DNA of 32,688 nt from Erythrobacter sp. (GCA_013001165.1 JABDNC010000165.1:1-32688), one strand, 5' to 3'; counted from the first letter of the stretch, positions 17,566-29,946 are shown. A program made the numbers and translations. The notes: generated from the sequence alone by a model not told the origin.

Positions 17566-18670
17566 TCTCGGCAGCCTCCTGTTTCTTTGCTTCCGCGTCG
17601 TTCTGTTCGGCGCGGCGTTCCAGCGCGACCTTGATCATGGCGAGTAGCGGATCGGCGAGGAACAGGCCGATGATGCCGAACAGGATACCCATGATCAGCT
17701 GCGCCGCCAGTACCAGCGCGGGTGCAAGATCGACCGTCTTCTTGGCGATCATCGGGATGATCACATAGCCGTCGAAGTTCTGGACGAGGAAATAGACGCC
17801 AATAGTGTAAAGGCCCATGTCGGTCCCGCCGGAGAAACCGACGAGCACCATCAGTACTCCGGAAATGATTGCACCCAGATTTGGGACGAAGGCCAGGAGG
17901 CCGGTCAGGATCGCGAGAAGCGCGGCCATCGGGACCGGATCGATACCGAACAATTGACCGCCGAATGCAAGCAATATGTAAGTGAAAATGCCTTCGAAAA
18001 GCATACCCACCAACCTGCCTGCCATAAGGCGCCTCAGGGTCTGCCCCATCCGGGCGGCGGTGACATAGAATTCGTCGCGACGATGACGCGGTAGCATCCA
18101 AGCGACGCCGCGCTCGTAAAGGGCAGGGTCGATCGCGACATAGATGCCGATAATCGCAATCAGGAAAATAGTCGTAACCCCGCCGACGATCCCGCTCAGC
18201 GCGCGGGTGACGGTGCTGATGCCGCTACCGATGCTGCCCGCATAATTCTCCAGGTGATCCTGCGAAATGGCAAAACCCTGCGAGCGGGCATAGGCGAGCA
18301 GCTCGCCGATTTGTCGTTCGATTATTGCAGGAAATTCAGCCGCATCCTGGGATATCGTCGAACCGGCGAAATAGACCAGCCAGCCGAGGAACATGACTAC
18401 CCCGAGGATGACGATAGCCACGCGCCACGTCCTGCCAATGGGTAACACCCTTCCAAGAAGCCGTGTGCCGCCCTCGATCATGGAGGCGAAGACGAGCGCG
18501 CCGAAAATGACAAGGAGCGGCTGTGCGATATAGACCGCAAGGATGCAGAGGCCGACTACGCCGGCCCAGATGGCCGCCCGCATGATCTCCGTGCGCATCA
18601 GTGGATCGCCGATACGCGACGGGCTGGTGCCGAGATCCTTGCTGGCGATTTCGAGCTTGTCGTCGGCCAT
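17555..18670 (-). CDS. AI-2E family transporter (permease)
   Basis: Multiple TM segments; ILTGLLAFVPNLGAIISGVLMVLVG and PMIAKKTVDLAPALVLAAQLIMGILFGIIGLFLADPLLAMIKV motifs. Confidence 0.92.
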   Translation of the reverse strand: MADDKLEIASKDLGTSPSRIGDPLMRTEIMRAAIWAGVVGLCILAVYIAQPLLVIFGALVFASMIEGGTRLLGRVLPIGRTWRVAIVILGVVMFLGWLVYFAGSTISQDAAEFPAIIERQIGELLAYARSQGFAISQDHLENYAGSIGSGISTVTRALSGIVGGVTTIFLIAIIGIYVAIDPALYERGVAWMLPRHRRDEFYVTAARMGQTLRRLMAGRLVGMLFEGIFTYILLAFGGQLFGIDPVPMAALLAILTGLLAFVPNLGAIISGVLMVLVGFSGGTDMGLYTIGVYFLVQNFDGYVIIPMIAKKTVDLAPALVLAAQLIMGILFGIIGLFLADPLLAMIKVALERRAEQNDAEAKKQEAAENGA

Positions 18671-18681
18671 CTATATCCCTG

Positions 18682-19566
18682 TTATTGTGCCTCTTCCGAA
18701 GGCTTTGAGGGGCGCAGGGTGGTCCAGGCGCGGCCTTCGCGCAAGCTCGTAAACCAGGTTACCGGATTGAGCGTGGTCGTCCCGTCGAGCGAGAAGGTAA
18801 TGAATTCCGCGCGCCCACCGATGTTTTCCAGCGGTACAGGGCCAAGCAGTCCGCGCGAATTGTTGAGTTCGCGGCTGTCGGAAGAATGATCGCGGTTGTC
18901 GCCCATGACGAAGACATGGCCTTCGGGGATGATCATCTCGTCGAAGTCGTCCAGCCGCTGGTTCATGTGATCGATGATCAGGTAGCTGGCGCCATTCGGC
19001 ATGGTTTCACGATAGACGGGTACGCGGCAAAGCTGCTCGCCCGCATCGTTGGTGACGAGGAAGCTGGGATCGTAGAAGCCCATGCAGGTGGAGTTTGCAT
19101 CGACCGGCAGGTCGAGCGGCGGCTCGGCTTCCTGCGGCACTGGTTCACCGTTCAGGATGATCTGGCCATTGCTTACCGCAAACCGGTCACCGGGCCGGGC
19201 GACGACGCGCTTGATGTAATCCTCGTCCCGTTCAGGATGTACGGGGATGACGATGTCGCCATATTCGGGCGTCGATCCGGCAACCCGCCAGTCGCCGCGC
19301 GGCGCAAGGTGGAAGCTGACCGAAGACCAGTTCCAGCCGTAGGGATATTTGCTCACCACCAGCCGGTCGCCCACCAGCATATTGGGCAGCATGCTTTCCG
19401 AAGGGATGTAGAACGGCTTCGCCACGAAGCTGTGGAAGGCGAACACTGCCAACAACATCAGGGCGAGGCCGCGGATTTCCGCCAGCCAGTCGACCTTTTT
19501 GTCGTCGTTGTTCGTGTCGGTTTTTTCGGGGGTCGGTTCTGTCACGGCCGCGGTATCTGAGCTCAT
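18682..19566 (-). CDS. lepB: Signal peptidase I
   Basis: [71 protein letters not shown]. Confidence 0.96.
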   Translation of the reverse strand: MSSDTAAVTEPTPEKTDTNNDDKKVDWLAEIRGLALMLLAVFAFHSFVAKPFYIPSESMLPNMLVGDRLVVSKYPYGWNWSSVSFHLAPRGDWRVAGSTPEYGDIVIPVHPERDEDYIKRVVARPGDRFAVSNGQIILNGEPVPQEAEPPLDLPVDANSTCMGFYDPSFLVTNDAGEQLCRVPVYRETMPNGASYLIIDHMNQRLDDFDEMIIPEGHVFVMGDNRDHSSDSRELNNSRGLLGPVPLENIGGRAEFITFSLDGTTTLNPVTWFTSLREGRAWTTLRPSKPSEEAQ

Positions 19567-19964
19567 GCGGGGTGGGCCTCGATGATTACGAATGCCTGTG
19601 CCCATGGGTGATCGTCTGTGAGGGTGAGATGAATGCTGGCCTCATGGCCGTGTGGCAGCATTTCGGCAAGCCTTACTGCAGCGCCGCCGGTGAGCGCCAG
19701 CGTTGGCGCGCCCGACTTGGCGTTCACCACGCCGATATCGCGCATGAAGACGCCGCGCCTGAAGCCGGTACCTACGGCCTTGGAGAAGGCCTCCTTTGCT
19801 GCGAAGCGCTTGGCGTAAGTGCCGGCGATGGTGAAGGGGCGGCGGCGTGCCTTGGCTCGCTCGATCTCGGTGAACACGCGGTTCTCGAAGCGTTCGCCAT
19901 AGCGGTCGAGCGAATTGGCGATGCGCTCGATATTGCACAGGTCGGAACCGAGGCCGATGATCAT
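19563..19964 (-). CDS. acpS: Holo-[acyl-carrier-protein] synthase
   Basis: [39 protein letters not shown]...[32 protein letters not shown]. Confidence 0.96.
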   Translation of the reverse strand: MIIGLGSDLCNIERIANSLDRYGERFENRVFTEIERAKARRRPFTIAGTYAKRFAAKEAFSKAVGTGFRRGVFMRDIGVVNAKSGAPTLALTGGAAVRLAEMLPHGHEASIHLTLTDDHPWAQAFVIIEAHPA

Positions 19965-20233
19965 AGAACCCTCGCGAAGATGGCGATCAGGATGACGAAC
20001 ATCATCCAGTGGAGGACGACCTGCGCCTTGACCAGCGGATGATCGATCTGCCCGCCTGAACGTTTGAGCGCGCCTGCGTATCCGAACATCTGGAGCAGGG
20101 GCCAGCCGATGGCGAAGGCAAGCAGCACCTGACGCGAGAAGGCCATGCCGAGCAGGGCGAGGCTGAGCAGGAAGGGAATTGCCGCAGCCAGCGCCCACAA
20201 TTGCGCGCCGCGCGAAAGCCCGGCCTCGCTCAC
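19961..20233 (-). CDS. Small integral membrane protein (90 aa), uncharacterised
   Basis: [54 protein letters not shown]...; 4-nt overlaps with acpS and pdxJ. Confidence 0.8.
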   Translation of the reverse strand: MSEAGLSRGAQLWALAAAIPFLLSLALLGMAFSRQVLLAFAIGWPLLQMFGYAGALKRSGGQIDHPLVKAQVVLHWMMFVILIAIFARVL

Positions 20234-20970
20234 CGCGCTTCGTCCATCAGCTCGCGCATGTGGCGCACAGCCTGTTCCAGCCCGACGAAGACAGCCTCGC
20301 CGACGAGGTAATGGCCGATATTGAGCTCGGCGATCTGCGGGATAGCCGCAATCGGCTGGACGTTCTCGTATGTGAGGCCGTGTCCTGCATGCGGTTCGAT
20401 ACCGTTCTTGGCGGCAAGCGCGGCCATGTCGGAGATGCGCTTCAACTCGCGCGCGACCTTCTCGCTATCGCCGTCGAGATGGGCATGGGCATATTCGCCG
20501 GTGTGGAATTCGACGACCTCGGCGCCGAGCTTGAGTGCTGCATCGAGCTGGCGCTCGTCTGCCTCTATAAAGAGCGACACGCGAATGCCGTTGTCGCGCA
20601 GTTTCCACACGATCGGCGCGAGTGTGTTGTGCTGGCCCGCCGCATCGAGACCGCCCTCGGTCGTGCGCTCCTCGCGCTTTTCGGGAACGATGCAGGCGGC
20701 GTGCGGAGAATGCCTGAGTGCAATCTCAAGCATTTCCTCCGTGGCTGCCATCTCGAGGTTGAGCGGCAGGTCGGTCGCATCCTGAATTCGTTTCAGGTCA
20801 GCGTCGCGGATATGCCGCCGGTCTTCGCGCAGGTGGGCGGTGATCCCGTCGCCGCCGACACTAGCAACGATTTCGGCCGCGCGGACCGGGTCGGGATGGT
20901 CGCCGCCGCGTGCATTGCGGATGGTGGCAACGTGATCGATATTGACGCCGAGGCGTAAGGGTAGGGTCAT
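20230..20970 (-). CDS. pdxJ: Pyridoxine 5'-phosphate synthase
   Basis: [58 protein letters not shown]...[42 protein letters not shown]. Confidence 0.97.
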   Translation of the reverse strand: MTLPLRLGVNIDHVATIRNARGGDHPDPVRAAEIVASVGGDGITAHLREDRRHIRDADLKRIQDATDLPLNLEMAATEEMLEIALRHSPHAACIVPEKREERTTEGGLDAAGQHNTLAPIVWKLRDNGIRVSLFIEADERQLDAALKLGAEVVEFHTGEYAHAHLDGDSEKVARELKRISDMAALAAKNGIEPHAGHGLTYENVQPIAAIPQIAELNIGHYLVGEAVFVGLEQAVRHMRELMDEAR

Positions 20971-22004
20971 TCGGTACACACCGCTGCGGACAGGATTTCG
21001 TAGCTCAGTCCCTCGCGGCTCCAGACTTCGCCGAAAGGGTATTGCTCTTCGCTTTGCCCGATGAAAGCGGCAATGGCTATATTGCGTTCCGGCATCATGA
21101 AATTGCGCGCCTGGTAGCCGCCTATGGCGCCGCGTCGCTCGATGATGCGTATCGGCTCGTTGCAACCATCGAGAGGCAGGGTTGCTTCCCACTGGCCCAG
21201 TGCGGTGTAGCCCAGTTCCGGCACACCGTCCCACATCTCCTCCCGAGCTTGGCTCGACAGCAGGCGGCCGTCCATCAGGGCTTCGTCGAAACGGACGAGA
21301 TCCCACGCTGTGCCGGCAATTCCTCCCGCTGCGCCATGGGCCGCGATCCTGCTTGCGCTGGTCTCGTCTCTGTCCGGAGCGAGGCGGGTGTCAGCTTCCA
21401 CGAAGCGGGCCTCGAACAAGCCTGCTGGTTCCGCGATGCGAGATTGGAAAAGCGCGTCCAGCGTCCGCCCATTCACCTGTTCGAGAATCCGTCCAACGAG
21501 AAGGAAATCGCAATTGGAGTAATTGAACGAGCCGCCGGGCTCCTTGGTTCGACGTTCGACACACGACATTGGATCGAGATCAGTGGCGCTGTGCGGATCG
21601 TAGTCCTTTTCGTCTTCGGGATCGTAAAGCCCAGACTGGTGCCGCATCAATTGCCTGAGGCTTGGGGCCGCAGGGCCGGTTGCGGGCCAATTCTCGAGAT
21701 ACGTGCTCACCGGTTCATCGAGCGACAGACGTCCAGCCTCGACGTCTTGAATGACGAGGGTGGCGACCACTTGCTTCGTCACCGACGCCCAGGGCCAGAG
21801 CTCACCCCTGCCCATTTTTGCTCCGTCGAGCGGACCCCCGGATATCCGGATCGCTCCGTCAAAAGCATATGCGTCGACAATGGGCTGCAGGCGTTCCTGC
21901 ACGAGCTCGGAGGCCCGGGGCGAAGAGACGCTGTAGACCATGCCGTCGGGGGCAGGGCAGCCGGTCAGCAGGACTGCTGCCAGAGCTGCCCCGAGTGCCC
22001 TCAC
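20967..22004 (-). CDS. Serine hydrolase (beta-lactamase/class C PBP-like), predicted lipoprotein
   Basis: [16 protein letters not shown] lipobox; [17 protein letters not shown] (SxxK); [17 protein letters not shown] (YSN); [23 protein letters not shown]. Confidence 0.88.
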   Translation of the reverse strand: MRALGAALAAVLLTGCPAPDGMVYSVSSPRASELVQERLQPIVDAYAFDGAIRISGGPLDGAKMGRGELWPWASVTKQVVATLVIQDVEAGRLSLDEPVSTYLENWPATGPAAPSLRQLMRHQSGLYDPEDEKDYDPHSATDLDPMSCVERRTKEPGGSFNYSNCDFLLVGRILEQVNGRTLDALFQSRIAEPAGLFEARFVEADTRLAPDRDETSASRIAAHGAAGGIAGTAWDLVRFDEALMDGRLLSSQAREEMWDGVPELGYTALGQWEATLPLDGCNEPIRIIERRGAIGGYQARNFMMPERNIAIAAFIGQSEEQYPFGEVWSREGLSYEILSAAVCTE

Positions 22005-22579
22005 TTACGGCTCCCCGGCTTCGTGATCTCGATCGCCGCGAGTTCTTCCGGGACCTCGTCATCGGCATAGGTCGGGAAGTTGATGTCGATCAGCGGGAAG
22101 AAGGGGACGCCGAGGTCGGCTGCGCCATTGCTGCGGTCGACGAGCGAGACTTCGGCGATGACCTCGCCGCCCTCCCGCCTGACGGCCGCGATCGCTTCGC
22201 GGCTGGATAGGCCGGTGGTGACCACGTCTTCGACCATCAGGACCTTGGCACCCGGTTCGAGGCGGAAGCCGCGACGCAGGTGGAACTCGCCTTCGGGCCG
22301 TTCGAGGAACATCGCGTCCTTGCCGAGCGCACGGCCCATTTCCTGACCGATGATGATTCCGCCCATCGCGGGGCTTACGACCACATCGATCTGGCTACGG
22401 ATGTCGCGCGGGATTTTCTGGGCGAGGGCAAAGGCGAGCCGTCCGGCCCGCTCGGGGTTCATCAGTACGCGCGCGCACTGGAGGTAGTGTCCGCTGTGGC
22501 GCCCGCTGGAGAGGAGGAAATGGCCTTCGAGCAGGGCTTCGCTGGCGCGGAATTCGGAGAGGATTTCGTCTTCTGTCAT
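22001..22579 (-). CDS. pyrE: Orotate phosphoribosyltransferase
   Basis: MTEDEILSEFRASEALLEGHFLLSSGRHSGHYLQCARVLM...VVSPAMGGIIIGQEMGRAL...VLMVEDVVTTGLSSREAI. Confidence 0.95.
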   Translation of the reverse strand: MTEDEILSEFRASEALLEGHFLLSSGRHSGHYLQCARVLMNPERAGRLAFALAQKIPRDIRSQIDVVVSPAMGGIIIGQEMGRALGKDAMFLERPEGEFHLRRGFRLEPGAKVLMVEDVVTTGLSSREAIAAVRREGGEVIAEVSLVDRSNGAADLGVPFFPLIDINFPTYADDEVPEELAAIEITKPGSRK

Positions 22580-22656
22580 GGTGCGCACGCTCAAAGCGCC
22601 TCGCGCGCGTTTGCGCAAGAGGCAAAGGTACTTGCACATTTTTATCCCTCTGGCGC

Positions 22657-22685
22657 TTGAGGCGCGCGGATTCCCTGCCTATAGG
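22657..22685 (+). promoter_or_regulatory. Putative sigma70-like promoter for ctaC (TTGAGG-N17-TATAGG)
   Basis: cgcTTGAGGcgcgcggattccctgccTATAGGgcg in the pyrE/ctaC divergent intergenic region, 17-nt spacer. Confidence 0.45.
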
Positions 22686-22700
22686 GCGCACGCAATCGGT

Positions 22701-22714
22701 CCTCGCATGCGAGG
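22701..22714. repeat. Perfect 14-nt palindrome CCTCGCATGCGAGG, candidate operator or 5'-UTR hairpin
   Basis: cctcgcatgcgagg is identical to its reverse complement; lies between the putative promoter and ctaC. Confidence 0.5.
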
Positions 22715-22790
22715 TAGGGTCCGCGCGCGCCCGAGGCGTCAGAGGCTCCCGAATCCGATAATCGAATACGACACGAAAGAGCTCGACCAA

Positions 22791-23876
22791 ATGCAGACTC
22801 TCGGAATTCACCGGATCGTAACCAGCCTCGCGATGGCATTCTCGCTCATCGTCGGATCCTCGGCTGCCATGGCGCAATCGACCCTCGACGAAGGCGATCT
22901 CGTCGGCCCCGTTCCCGCAGCGACTCCTGCTGAGGTTCTGGAAAACGTCGACCCGGCACAGGCGGCAGACGTTGCCGATCCTGAAGCGGTTGCCGCCGGC
23001 AGCGGTGCCTATACGCCAATGGCTCCGACCGAAGGCAAGGGCATGCCGATCCCCGGCGGCTTCGATATCCAGGACCAGTATTCGGAAACCGGTGAGTATG
23101 CCTATGGCCTGCACATCGGGCTGTTCTGGGTGATGGTCGCTATCAGCCTGTTCGTTCTGGTGCTGATGCTTTACGTCGTTATCCGCTTCCGCAAGTCGGC
23201 CAACCCGGTGCCTTCCAAGACCAGCCACAACACGCTGATCGAAGTTGTCTGGACGGTCGTTCCCGCACTTATCCTGCTGGCCATCGCGGTCCCCTCGATC
23301 ACGCTGATTGCCAAGCAGTACGAAACGCCGCCGAAGGATGCGATCACCATCAAGGCGATCGGTTACCAGTGGTACTGGGGCTATGCCTATCCCGACAATG
23401 GCGACTTCGAGATCATTTCGAACATGCTGACCAACGAGGAAGCGCGTGAAAGTGGCGAGCCTTACCAGCTGGCAGTCGACAACCGCATGGTCGTCCCGGT
23501 CGGTGTGCCGATCCGCCTGCAGGTCACCGGCGCCGACGTGATCCACTCGTTCGCCGTCCCGAGCCTCTGGTTCAAGATGGACGCCGTTCCGGGCCGCCTG
23601 AACGAGAAGATCTTCCAGGTCGATGAACCGGGCGTCTACTACGGCCAGTGTTCGGAACTGTGCGGTGCACGCCATGGTTACATGCCTATCGCGGTCGAAG
23701 CACTGCCGATGGACCAGTATAATGCATGGGTCCTTGCACAGGGCGGCACCATTGCCGGTGCCGACGAAGCCGGTGTCGAAGCCGATCCTTCGCTGCCCCC
23801 GGTGCAGGATCCCGAAAGCTCGGCTCCCGGTGCTCCGGGTGCAGGCGCTCCGCCGGTCGAAAATCCGGCTGCCTAA
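22791..23876 (+). CDS. ctaC: Cytochrome c oxidase subunit II
   Basis: Signal peptide; two TM segments; GYQWYWGYAYPD; CuA site CSELCGARHGYMPI; Pro/Ala-rich C-terminal tail. Confidence 0.97.
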   Translation: MQTLGIHRIVTSLAMAFSLIVGSSAAMAQSTLDEGDLVGPVPAATPAEVLENVDPAQAADVADPEAVAAGSGAYTPMAPTEGKGMPIPGGFDIQDQYSETGEYAYGLHIGLFWVMVAISLFVLVLMLYVVIRFRKSANPVPSKTSHNTLIEVVWTVVPALILLAIAVPSITLIAKQYETPPKDAITIKAIGYQWYWGYAYPDNGDFEIISNMLTNEEARESGEPYQLAVDNRMVVPVGVPIRLQVTGADVIHSFAVPSLWFKMDAVPGRLNEKIFQVDEPGVYYGQCSELCGARHGYMPIAVEALPMDQYNAWVLAQGGTIAGADEAGVEADPSLPPVQDPESSAPGAPGAGAPPVENPAA

Positions 23877-23907
23877 ACAGATACGATAGACGCGAGAGAC
23901 TGACATC

Positions 23908-25623
<1,716 letters not shown>

Positions 25624-25650
25624 GCGCGCTAATCACTGGACAGAAACAAG

Positions 25651-25685
25651 CGGCCGGTTCCACAAGGGACCGGCCGTTTTCTTTT
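25651..25685 (+). terminator. Rho-independent terminator after ctaD
   Basis: CGGCCGGTTCC-ACAA-GGGACCGGCCG followed by TTTTCTTTT; 11-bp stem with one G-T pair. Confidence 0.88.
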
Positions 25686-25705
25686 GCGCATTGCAAGGAG
25701 TGACC

Positions 25706-26665
25706 ATGACCGAAATGAGGACCGTCAGCGTCGGAGAGCTGAGCCTTCGGTGCGCGATCGAGGGAGAGGGGCCGCTGGTGATCTTGGTCCACGGCTTTCC
25801 CGAAAGCTGGTACAGCTGGCGCCACCAGCTCGGCCCTCTGGCCGAAGCCGGTTTCACGGCCTGCGCGATCGACGTTCGCGGCTATGGCGGTTCGGGCAAG
25901 CCGGAGGCGATCGATGCCTACGCGATGGAGCATATCGTCGGCGATCTGGTCGGCCTGAGGAAAGCGCTGTCACCCAACCAGCCCGCCATCGTTGTCGGGC
26001 ACGACTGGGGTGCCCCCATCGTGTGGAATTCGGCGCTGACCCATCCCGAGCACTTCCGCGCCGTCGCCGGCCTGTCGGTGCCCTTCGCTGGTGTCCCGAG
26101 CCGTCCCTTCACCGAGGTCTTCCACGAGCACTTCACGAGCCAGGGCAAGTTCTTTTACCAGGAATATTTCCAGGAACCGGGCGTTGCCGAGGCCGAAGCG
26201 GAAAAGGACCCGCGCGACTGGGTTGCCCGCATGATGTATTCGATCAGCGGAGACGTGCCGCCCGGCGAATACTGGACCAAGCCCTATGGCGCGACATTCC
26301 TCGAGGGACTGCCCGATCCGCAGCCGGTCGATTGGCTGACAGAGGAAGATCTCGACTTCTACGAGGCGGAGTTCAAGCAGTCGGGCTTTCGCGGCCCGCT
26401 AAACCGCTATCGCAACCACGTCGACGACTATGAATGGCTAAAGACATGGCAGGGCAAGCGCATCGAACAGCCCGCTCTTTTCATCGGCGGGACGCGTGAT
26501 CCGGCGACCTACCTGTTCGGCGCGGTCGAGGATCCGATCGCCCTGATGCGGATGTTTGCCCCGAAGGTCGAAGGGCACATTCTCGAAGGCGTGGGCCACT
26601 GGACGCAGCAGGAGCGCCCGGATGAGGTGAATCGCTTGCTGATTGACTGGATTCAGCGGCTCTGA
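25706..26665 (+). CDS. Alpha/beta hydrolase, soluble epoxide hydrolase-like
   Basis: LVHGFPESWYSWRHQL, DVRGYGGSGKPEAIDAY, VGHDWGAPIVWN, VGHWTQQERPDEVNRLLIDW. Confidence 0.9.
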   Translation: MTEMRTVSVGELSLRCAIEGEGPLVILVHGFPESWYSWRHQLGPLAEAGFTACAIDVRGYGGSGKPEAIDAYAMEHIVGDLVGLRKALSPNQPAIVVGHDWGAPIVWNSALTHPEHFRAVAGLSVPFAGVPSRPFTEVFHEHFTSQGKFFYQEYFQEPGVAEAEAEKDPRDWVARMMYSISGDVPPGEYWTKPYGATFLEGLPDPQPVDWLTEEDLDFYEAEFKQSGFRGPLNRYRNHVDDYEWLKTWQGKRIEQPALFIGGTRDPATYLFGAVEDPIALMRMFAPKVEGHILEGVGHWTQQERPDEVNRLLIDWIQRL

Positions 26666-26693
26666 CTGACTATATGGCGCTCAAGCGAATCCC

Positions 26694-27617
26694 ATGACCG
26701 AAGCAACCACATCTTCCACCCAGCTCCCCGCGGACTGGCGCGACTTCTTCGCGCTGACCAAGCCGCGTGTGATGAGCCTCGTGATTTTCACCGGACTGTG
26801 TGGTCTGCTTGCCGCGCCTGGTAGCATCCATCCCGTCATCGGTTTCACCGCGATACTCTGCATCGCGCTTGGTGCTGGCGGCGCTGCTGCGCTCAACCAG
26901 TGGTGGGAAGCCGACATTGACGCTGGCATGAAGCGCACGTCCAAGCGCCCGCTTCCCGCCGGGCGGATGAACCGCACCGATGCGCGCGATTTCGGCATCC
27001 TGATCTCGGCCGCATCGGTGGTGATCATGGGGCTGGGGGTGAACTGGCTCGCAGCTGCGATCCTTGCGCTATCAATCGTTTATTATGCAGTCGTCTACAC
27101 CATCTGGCTCAAACCCCGCACGCCTCAGAACATCGTTATCGGCGGCGGTGCAGGGGCGTTTCCGCCCATGATCGGCTGGATCGCTGTGACCGGCGACATC
27201 ACGCTGATGCCGGTCCTGCTGTTCGCGATTATCTTCTTCTGGACTCCGCCGCACTTCTGGGCGCTCGCCCTGTTCGTGCAGAGCGATTACGCCAAGGTCG
27301 GCATTCCGATGATGCCGGTGGTCAAGGGCGAGCGTTCGACGCGTCGCCAGATCCTTGCCTATTGCATCTTGCTGGTTCCGATCGCTGCCGCGCCATGGTT
27401 CATCGGCGGTACCGGCGCATTTTACGGCGTTACCGCAATCTTGCTGTCGCTTGTCTTCCTACTGATGAGCGTGCCGGTCGCCCTGCGCACGGCGGTCGAA
27501 GGTGACAAGATGAGTCTCGAGAAACGTCTTTTCGCCTTCAGCGTTTTCTACCTGTTCGCCCTGTTTGCGGCGCTGGTTGTCGACCGTGTCGCAGCCCAAT
27601 ACGGAGTTTTCGGATGA
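26694..27617 (+). CDS. ctaB: Protoheme IX farnesyltransferase
   Basis: [79 protein letters not shown]. Confidence 0.97.
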   Translation: MTEATTSSTQLPADWRDFFALTKPRVMSLVIFTGLCGLLAAPGSIHPVIGFTAILCIALGAGGAAALNQWWEADIDAGMKRTSKRPLPAGRMNRTDARDFGILISAASVVIMGLGVNWLAAAILALSIVYYAVVYTIWLKPRTPQNIVIGGGAGAFPPMIGWIAVTGDITLMPVLLFAIIFFWTPPHFWALALFVQSDYAKVGIPMMPVVKGERSTRRQILAYCILLVPIAAAPWFIGGTGAFYGVTAILLSLVFLLMSVPVALRTAVEGDKMSLEKRLFAFSVFYLFALFAALVVDRVAAQYGVFG

Positions 27618-27733
27618 CCCCCGAAGAGGAAAAGGAATTACGCCGCCGCCAGAAGAGCCGGAATCTCGTTCTCGGCGGAATCCTGCTGTTCATGGCGATC
27701 CTGTTCTACGCAATTACCATCGTGAGGATGTGA
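27614..27733 (+). CDS. Small membrane protein (39 aa) between ctaB and ctaG (CoxF-like)
   Basis: Hand translation: [43 protein letters not shown] overlap with ctaB; too short for the ORF track. Confidence 0.82.
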   Translation: MTPEEEKELRRRQKSRNLVLGGILLFMAILFYAITIVRM

Positions 27734-27740
27734 GGGACTT

Positions 27741-28304
27741 ATGACCACCGCGACTTTGCAAGACCGGAAGAACCGCACGGCGATGCTCGCCCTCCTGGCG
27801 GCGGCGGGCATGCTGGGTCTCGGATATGCGGCAGTCCCGCTCTACCAACTGTTCTGCCAGGTCACCGGTTTCGGCGGCACCACCCAGCGCGCGACCGAAA
27901 GCGAGGCGGCCATTGCCGAGCGGATCGGACAGGCAGCGGGCGGCCAGCAGATCTCGATCCGTTTCGATGCGACGACCGCGCCCGGCCTCGGCTGGACCTT
28001 CAAGCCTGAGCAGGTGACCGATACCGTCACCATCGGGCAGCGCGACATGGCGATCTACCTCGCCAAGAACAATTCGGACCGCCCGGTAACCGGCACCGCG
28101 ACCTTCAATGTCGAGCCGGAACAGGCAGGTGCCTATTTCAACAAGATCCAGTGTTTCTGCTTCACCGAGCAGACGTTGCAGCCGGGTCAGGAAGTACGCA
28201 TGCCGGTGCTTTATTTTGTGGATCCCAAGGCGCTGGAGGATCCAAACATGGAAGGCGTGGAGCAAATCACGCTGTCCTACACCTTCCACGAAGCGATCGA
28301 TTAG
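27741..28304 (+). CDS. ctaG: Cytochrome c oxidase assembly protein CtaG/Cox11
   Basis: GYAAVPLYQLFCQVTGFGGTTQ; AYFNKIQCFCFTEQTLQPGQEVRMPVLYFVDP. Confidence 0.97.
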   Translation: MTTATLQDRKNRTAMLALLAAAGMLGLGYAAVPLYQLFCQVTGFGGTTQRATESEAAIAERIGQAAGGQQISIRFDATTAPGLGWTFKPEQVTDTVTIGQRDMAIYLAKNNSDRPVTGTATFNVEPEQAGAYFNKIQCFCFTEQTLQPGQEVRMPVLYFVDPKALEDPNMEGVEQITLSYTFHEAID

Positions 28305-28399
28305 AACGCGAACGCAAGAATAACCTCGGCTGCCCCCTAGACCCGCGCGTTCTTGCGCATTAAGGGCACCCGCATAGCGAAACCCAGGACACAGGTACT

Positions 28400-29221
28400 A
28401 TGGCTGGTAACGTCAATCACGAATATCACATCCTCGAACCCGATATCTGGCCGCTGATCGGCTCGCTGTCGGCGCTGACCTTCACCAGCGGCATGGTTCT
28501 TTACATGCATGAAATGGGCAGTGCCCATCTCGTGCTTGGCCTCGGTATCGCAGGCCTCATCGCCACCTTCTTCGCCTGGTTCTCGAACATCGTGAAGGAA
28601 GCAGAGCGCGGCGATCACACGCCGATCGTGCAGCTTCACATGCGTTACGGCATGATCCTGTTCATCGCTTCGGAAGTGATGTTCTTCGTCGGCTGGTTCT
28701 GGAGCTGGTTCGATTTCTCGCTCTTCCCCTCCGAAATCTCGGAAGTCGTAGGCGGACAGTTCCCGCCCGCCGCGATCGAGGAGGTCATCAATCCGTTCAG
28801 CCTCCCGCTGCTAAACACGCTGATCCTGCTGTGCTCGGGCACAACCGTCACCTGGGCGCACCACGCGCTGATCCACGGTGATCGTGATGGCCTGAAGAAG
28901 GGTCTGTGGGCGACGGTGCTTCTTGGCGCGGTCTTCACCGCGATCCAGGCCTACGAATACGCTGTTGCTCCGTTCGCATTCGGCGGCAACACCTACAGCT
29001 CGGCATTCTACATGGCGACCGGTTTCCACGGCTTCCACGTGCTCGTCGGCACGATCTTCCTGATCGTCTGCCTCGTGCGCGCTTATGCCGGCCACTTCAC
29101 GCCGCGCCAGCACTTCGGTTTCGAAGCTGCTGCATGGTACTGGCACTTCGTCGACGTGGTGTGGCTGTTCCTCTTTGCCGTCGTCTACGTCTGGGGCGGC
29201 TGGGGCGCAGAGTTCCACTGA
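28400..29221 (+). CDS. ctaE: Cytochrome c oxidase subunit III
   Basis: HEYHILEPDIWPLIGSLSALT; MILFIASEVMFFVGWFWSWF; TGFHGFHVLVGTIFL; AAAWYWHFVDVVWLFLFAVVYVWG. Confidence 0.98.
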   Translation: MAGNVNHEYHILEPDIWPLIGSLSALTFTSGMVLYMHEMGSAHLVLGLGIAGLIATFFAWFSNIVKEAERGDHTPIVQLHMRYGMILFIASEVMFFVGWFWSWFDFSLFPSEISEVVGGQFPPAAIEEVINPFSLPLLNTLILLCSGTTVTWAHHALIHGDRDGLKKGLWATVLLGAVFTAIQAYEYAVAPFAFGGNTYSSAFYMATGFHGFHVLVGTIFLIVCLVRAYAGHFTPRQHFGFEAAAWYWHFVDVVWLFLFAVVYVWGGWGAEFH

Positions 29222-29250
29222 TACCTTCCGGCTTTCCCGCCGGACCACAA

Positions 29251-29285
29251 AAAGGGCAGCCCGGCATCGTCCAGGCTGCCCTTTT
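29251..29285 (+). terminator. Rho-independent terminator after ctaE
   Basis: AAAGGGCAGCC-cggcatcgtcca-GGCTGCCCTTTT. Confidence 0.88.
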
Positions 29286-29310
29286 CGCTATCTGATCCTG
29301 GGCCAATGAG

Positions 29311-29895
29311 ATGACCGTACGCATTCCCATCATCCCGACCATCATCGTCGGCGGCGCGATTGCCGTGATGATCGCGCTCGGGTTCTGGCAGCTGGGACGG
29401 ATGGGCGAAAAGGAGGCGCTGGTCGCTCAGGCGGAAGAGAACCTGCAGATGTCGGCTGCTGTGGCCTATCCGCTGGAAGCCGGTCAGTTCGACCAGGTCA
29501 TGTATCGCCGGACCACGATCGACTGCCTTGAGGTCCTTTCGGTTTCCCCGCGCGCAGGGACGAGTTCCAAGGGCGCGAAGGGCTGGGCCCAGCGCGCATC
29601 CTGCACCTTGCAGGGCGTCGATGCGCCGGTCGATGTCGATATTGGTTGGTCGGTTCGCCCCGAAGCAGCAAGCTGGCAAGGCGGCGAAGTCAGCGGCATC
29701 ATCGCTCCGGGTGGAAGGGTCGTGGCAACCGAGCCGCTCGCGGGGCTCGAAACGCTTGCCACGCCAGATCCGCGCGATCTGCCCAATAACCACCTCGCCT
29801 ATGCCGGGCAGTGGTTCTTTTTCGCGCTCACCGCGCTCGTCATCTACATTCTCGCGCTCCGCCGCCGTCCTGCCACCAAGGCTAGGGACGACTAA
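29311..29895 (+). CDS. SURF1 family cytochrome oxidase biogenesis protein
   Basis: GGAIAVMIALGFWQLGRMGEKEALVAQAEEN; C-terminal NNHLAYAGQWFFFALTALVIYILALRRR; located in the cta cluster. Confidence 0.88.
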   Translation: MTVRIPIIPTIIVGGAIAVMIALGFWQLGRMGEKEALVAQAEENLQMSAAVAYPLEAGQFDQVMYRRTTIDCLEVLSVSPRAGTSSKGAKGWAQRASCTLQGVDAPVDVDIGWSVRPEAASWQGGEVSGIIAPGGRVVATEPLAGLETLATPDPRDLPNNHLAYAGQWFFFALTALVIYILALRRRPATKARDD

Positions 29896-29946
29896 ACACC
29901 CGCTTGCTTGCCCGTATGGGCCAGCGCGGCTAACCGCATGCGCGCA

